In this document: piece by piece, positions 40,371-43,109 of the stretch | How positions within the stretch are numbered: position 1 is the stretch's first letter | Layout: every line of letters starts with the position of its first letter | Source of the DNA: Pseudomonadota bacterium | GTDB lineage: Bacteria; Myxococcota_A; UBA9042; GCA-2863065 | Direction: 5' to 3' | Length of the DNA stretch: 43,109 nucleotides | NCBI GenBank assembly: GCA_005776725.1 | Contig: SXOO01000166.1 | Coordinates: forward strand, 1 to 43,109 | Made by a program: the position numbers and the translations under genes | The notes under the pieces: generated by a model | What the model was told of the DNA's origin: nothing | Databases searched by the model: none | Seen by the model: only the letters and a program-made list of their open reading frames with translations

Positions 40371-41702
40371 ATGCCGCAGCGCGTCGTATTCCCCGCACTC
40401 CCCAACATCGCCGACGCGCACTACCTCGGCATTCTGCAGTCCATCTTCGGCGAGATCGGCCGGAGCGGTGGCCGGGTGCCCTTCAAGACGTTCCGGGAGT
40501 GGGCGAAGGAGCGGAACCTCTACAACAAGGACGAGTTCGACGAGCTCATGGCCTTGCTCGGGTGTGAGGTGAAGCCGGAGGTGGTGCTCGGGGAGTTCGG
40601 GCGCAAGTTCGCAGAGGCGACCACTCCCGAGGCGCAACAGCGCCTCCTCTACCGCTGGCTTTGGGGATGGAATCCGATCCTGGTCAAGGCCGTGTTCGAA
40701 CAGCTCGACACCGATAGCGGTGGCCGCCTGCACTCCACCCACGAGCTGTACCGCTACATCACGAGCTACGCGTACCCAGGCGCCTACGTCACGCTCATCA
40801 ACTTCCAGAACTGGGTGAAGTGGATGGCCGCCACTGGCCACATCCGCTACATCGGGATCCGCTGGGGCCTTGGCGAGCTGGGCAAGAAGGAGCTGCCGCC
40901 GCTGCGAAACTTCGACGTGGACGAGTTCCTCGAAGACGAGAGCTCCGAGGGGGAGGCGCCTGCCCAGCCCACCCTGGCGCAACCGACCGCGGTAGCCTCC
41001 AGCAGCGCGACGTCGCGCCCGTCAGACCCCGACGCGGACGAAGAGCTCCCCGACATGCCCCCAGAGGCCGCGCCGCCGCCACCCGAGCCGGTGGCGCAAG
41101 AGATCACGAAGGGCCCACCATCGGCCCCGGCCGCGCCAAGCGCGCCGGTCGCGGCGCCGCCAGCCGGCGCCACTCCCCGTCCCCAAGCCGTGACCGTCGC
41201 AGCGCCGGTGGCCGGGGGAGCGGTGTGGATCCCCTCGGCGCCCACCAACGAGCCTCTCACCGCACGCGAGCTCGGCTTCGACGCCACGCAGTACGGAGAG
41301 CACCCCGCGGCCTTCCTCATGGGCCTCGCGCTCGCAGCGCGGCTGGCCACCAGCGGCGTACCGGCTGCCGCGGTCAAGGTGTTCGTGGAGTGGCTGCTTC
41401 AAGACCGGGTGCCGCACCGCCTCCTGGTGGATGCCCGTCCGCTGGACGAGCTCCTGGAGGCCGCGGGTTGGCTCCGAGACCGCCCAGTGCACGCGGCCGT
41501 GTTCGGCTACGCCGCGATCGACGTCTTGCGGCTCCGGCGAGTGCTCGCCACGCACCCAGCGCTCCCGACCCGCCTCGAGGAGTCACGCCCCGCGGACGCC
41601 CTCATGGTGGCGCACGACAAGCTCTTTGGTGGCGCTGTCACGGGCGCTGCGTTCTGGCTTCATCGGGAGATGGTGGACCTAGAGCTCTGGGACGCGGGCT
41701 GA
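40371..41702 (+). CDS. Unrecognised 443-residue protein with Pro/Ala-rich linker
   Basis: The ATG is preceded by GAGGA (7 nt). The N-terminal part (1-190) is well ordered and rich in aromatic residues (FPALPNIADAHYLGILQSIF, FREWAKERNLYNKDEFDEL, LYRWLWGWNPILVKAVFEQL, YAYPGAYVTLINFQNWVKWM). It may be a helical or winged-helix-like domain. Residues about 195-300 are an acidic, then Pro/Ala-rich linker. The C-terminal part (300-443) is helical (FLMGLALAARLATSGVPAAA, VDLELWDAG). There is no signal peptide. It is divergent from rpoN and followed after 7 nt by another unknown gene, so the two form an operon. Confidence 0.65.
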   Translation: MPQRVVFPALPNIADAHYLGILQSIFGEIGRSGGRVPFKTFREWAKERNLYNKDEFDELMALLGCEVKPEVVLGEFGRKFAEATTPEAQQRLLYRWLWGWNPILVKAVFEQLDTDSGGRLHSTHELYRYITSYAYPGAYVTLINFQNWVKWMAATGHIRYIGIRWGLGELGKKELPPLRNFDVDEFLEDESSEGEAPAQPTLAQPTAVASSSATSRPSDPDADEELPDMPPEAAPPPPEPVAQEITKGPPSAPAAPSAPVAAPPAGATPRPQAVTVAAPVAGGAVWIPSAPTNEPLTARELGFDATQYGEHPAAFLMGLALAARLATSGVPAAAVKVFVEWLLQDRVPHRLLVDARPLDELLEAAGWLRDRPVHAAVFGYAAIDVLRLRRVLATHPALPTRLEESRPADALMVAHDKLFGGAVTGAAFWLHREMVDLELWDAG

Positions 41703-41709
41703 CCCGCGG

Positions 41710-42603
41710 GTGCAGCGTCTCGGCGCCACCCCGGTAGAGGCCGCGCGACTCTGGCGGCGCGCGGTCACGGAGTCCCTGGGCAGCTGCTTCGGGCAGGAGC
41801 TCGTCCAGCGACGGCGCTTCGTGCAGGGTCCGCTCACGCAGCTGTGGCACTCGCTCCGTTCGGCTCCAGACGACTGGTCCGAGGCCTGGCAGCGCAACGC
41901 GCTGGCGTTGTGCCACACCGGGGCGCGTCGCGTGCTCACCTGCCCCGACGAGGTCAACGGAGCGCTGCGCCTCCGGCTCGGCCCGGGCGGCACCGAGCTC
42001 CGCGTCCTCGTGGACGTTCACTTCTTCTCCTGGTTCCTCGTTCCCACCGTGGCTCGACGCCAGCCGCCCCCGCAGCGGGTGGGTCGTGAGCGCCTGATCG
42101 AACACCCCGCCCAGCTCCTGGATCTCGCGGCGGTGCCGTGCAAGGGGCCTTCCCCGTCGGCGAAGCCGCCGTGGCGGGTCCCTCGCCTCCTCGTCGAGGG
42201 CCGCGTCCGGCCCGACCGGGTCACGATCGAGCCCGGGGGCGACGGGTTGGCGGAGCCAGACGGGGGCGCCGGGACCGTGGCCGTGGCCGTGCGAAACATG
42301 GTGCCCACGGGCGGCAATCACCTCCTCCCGGGTTGGGGCAGCACGGCCGTGGTGCTCCAGCGCGTCTTGTGGCTCCGAGGGCTAGACACAGAGACCGCTG
42401 GGGACGTCTTGGCGGGCGAGGCCCTTCACATGGTGGTCGGCACCAGCAACCTCCGTCGTGAGGATCTCTGGCGCAACGCCGTGGACGGGCACGCCGAGCG
42501 CGCGCCCCTTGCGTGCCCAACGGAGCCCAGCGCCACCCCGTTCGCGTGGCTCGATGACTCCGCCGAGTGGCTCACCCTGCCCCTCCAGTGGCGTCGCTTC
42601 TAG
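41710..42603 (+). CDS. Unrecognised 297-residue cytoplasmic protein
   Basis: GTG start 7 nt after the previous gene. The protein is rich in Arg and Trp (LWRRAVTESLGSCFGQELVQ, QLWHSLRSAPDDWSEAWQRN). A beta-rich middle contains LRVLVDVHFFSWFLVP. Later segments are TVAVAVRNMVPTGGNHLLPG and LHMVVGTSNLRREDLW, and it ends LPLQWRRF. No signal peptide or membrane segment is seen and no family was recognised. Tight linkage suggests it works with the preceding protein. It converges with rsmI. Confidence 0.6.
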   Translation: MQRLGATPVEAARLWRRAVTESLGSCFGQELVQRRRFVQGPLTQLWHSLRSAPDDWSEAWQRNALALCHTGARRVLTCPDEVNGALRLRLGPGGTELRVLVDVHFFSWFLVPTVARRQPPPQRVGRERLIEHPAQLLDLAAVPCKGPSPSAKPPWRVPRLLVEGRVRPDRVTIEPGGDGLAEPDGGAGTVAVAVRNMVPTGGNHLLPGWGSTAVVLQRVLWLRGLDTETAGDVLAGEALHMVVGTSNLRREDLWRNAVDGHAERAPLACPTEPSATPFAWLDDSAEWLTLPLQWRRF

Positions 42604-42636
42604 GGACTGAAGCTGTGTGCTGGGCTCGCCGGCGCC

Positions 42637-42652
42637 AACCCCGCAGGGGTTT
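42637..42652. terminator. Terminator-like hairpin between convergent genes
   Basis: AACCCC, GCA loop, GGGGTT form a perfect 6-bp stem, with one more T following on the plus strand. It lies between the unknown gene ending at 42603 and rsmI ending at 42656 and could serve both. Confidence 0.4.
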
Positions 42653-42655
42653 CGC

Positions 42656-43109
42656 TCAGCGCGTGTCTTTGAGGGAGAGCTTCAGCGCGTAGAGCCGTTT
42701 GCGGCTCACGCCCGTGGCGGCCCTCACCGAGTCCACGTCCGAGGCGCTGAGCAGCCGCAGGAGCTCCTCGTCGGTGTGGGCGCGCTCTCCGGACGGCGCG
42801 ACGAGCACGGTGACCTCGCCCTTCCGCGGGGACTTCGTCCAGTCGGCGGCGACCAGGCTCGCCGACCCGCGGCTCAGCTCCTCGAAGGTCTTGGTCAGCT
42901 CCCGGTAGGCAGCCACCAGCGGATCGCCCCGCCGGCGCGCCACGACCTCGAGCAGCTCCGGCACCTCCCGCGCCGCGGCGTACATCACCAGCGTGCCCAC
43001 GGCACCCTCGAGCTCGTCGAAGAAGCGATCGAGCGCCCCCGCCTTCTTCGGAGGGAAACCGACGAAGGTGAAGCGATCGGTGGGCAAGCCGGCGGCGGAC
43101 AGCGCCGCG
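42656..43109 (-). CDS. rsmI: 16S rRNA (cytidine1402-2'-O)-methyltransferase, C-terminal part
   Basis: The gene enters from the right edge of the window, and only its last 150 or so codons are present. In frame from the edge it reads AALSAAGLPTDRFTFVGFPP, the signature of RsmI (SAL..SGLPTDRF.F.GFLP). Further family segments are GTLVMYAAAREVPELLEVVA and VAAYRELTKTFEELSRGSAS. The last 60 residues hold a small helical domain (HTDEELLRLLSASDVDSVRA, ATGVSRKRLYALKLSL), like the C-terminal extension found in many RsmI proteins. RsmI methylates C1402 in the ribosomal decoding centre. Confidence 0.88.
   Translation of the reverse strand, partial: AALSAAGLPTDRFTFVGFPPKKAGALDRFFDELEGAVGTLVMYAAAREVPELLEVVARRRGDPLVAAYRELTKTFEELSRGSASLVAADWTKSPRKGEVTVLVAPSGERAHTDEELLRLLSASDVDSVRAATGVSRKRLYALKLSLKDTR

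Noticed and set aside
38981..40567. A 528-codon open frame antisense to rpoN
   Set aside because: Full-length rpoN on the other strand has all family motifs. The antisense product is Leu/Val/Asp/Glu-rich shadow sequence.

Overview
The window is GC-rich (roughly two thirds G+C by eye) and densely coded on both strands. No gap between genes exceeds 300 bases. The gene set suggests a Gram-negative deltaproteobacterial or Myxococcota-type organism. Pointers are outer-membrane barrels, many lipoproteins, a thrombospondin-type-3/MopE-like calcium-binding lipoprotein with a beta-propeller, a type VI secretion spike set, an ECF sigma/FecR-type pair and an rpoN-hpf-rapZ block. No insertion sequence, prophage, CRISPR array, tRNA or rRNA was seen. 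Taxonomy is inferred from gene content only.

Layout. 1-7.6 kb: a partial membrane protein, a PRPP synthetase-like enzyme, a 1253-residue lipoprotein translationally coupled to a patatin-like lipase, an outer-membrane barrel and a four-helix membrane protein. A nearly identical 34-bp inverted-repeat element lies upstream of two of these genes. 7.7-13.1 kb: an FGE-fold protein lacking the catalytic cysteines, a 55-residue membrane peptide behind a Pho-box-like direct repeat, and an operon of XPB-type helicase, Bax1/DUF790 nuclease and an ArsB-like permease. 13.1-17.8 kb: 4-alpha-glucanotransferase, a divergent LysR regulator/quinone-reductase pair and a spermidine-synthase-like enzyme. 17.9-21.1 kb: two lipoproteins. 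The larger has a phosphohistidine (swivelling) domain followed by a PEP-synthase-type ATP-grasp domain, the domain order of glucan, water dikinases.

21.1-24.1 kb: rpsF-rpsR-rplI-prmA-rsmE with a good sigma-70 promoter and a leader hairpin that fits the published S6:S18-binding motif (a CCG in a 3' bulge). 24.3-28.7 kb: vgrG, a MORN/YwqK repeat protein, PAAR and a zinc-ribbon methyltransferase, all co-directional, with PAAR and the methyltransferase overlapping by 4 nt. 28.8-31.6 kb: a membrane protein divergent from an ECF sigma factor and its FecR-like partner. 31.6-37.4 kb: an operon of a secreted membrane-anchored protein, a HerA/DUF87-like ATPase and a polytopic membrane protein with a discoidin-like C-terminus, then a barrel-like protein. 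37.4-43.1 kb: rapZ, hpf and rpoN (no ptsN between hpf and rapZ), two unrecognised proteins and the 3' part of rsmI.

Most promising leads: the lipid-anchored dikinase-like protein, the VgrG-MORN-PAAR-methyltransferase module, the bacterial XPB-Bax1 operon, the paired 34-bp hairpin element and several candidate leaderless starts.
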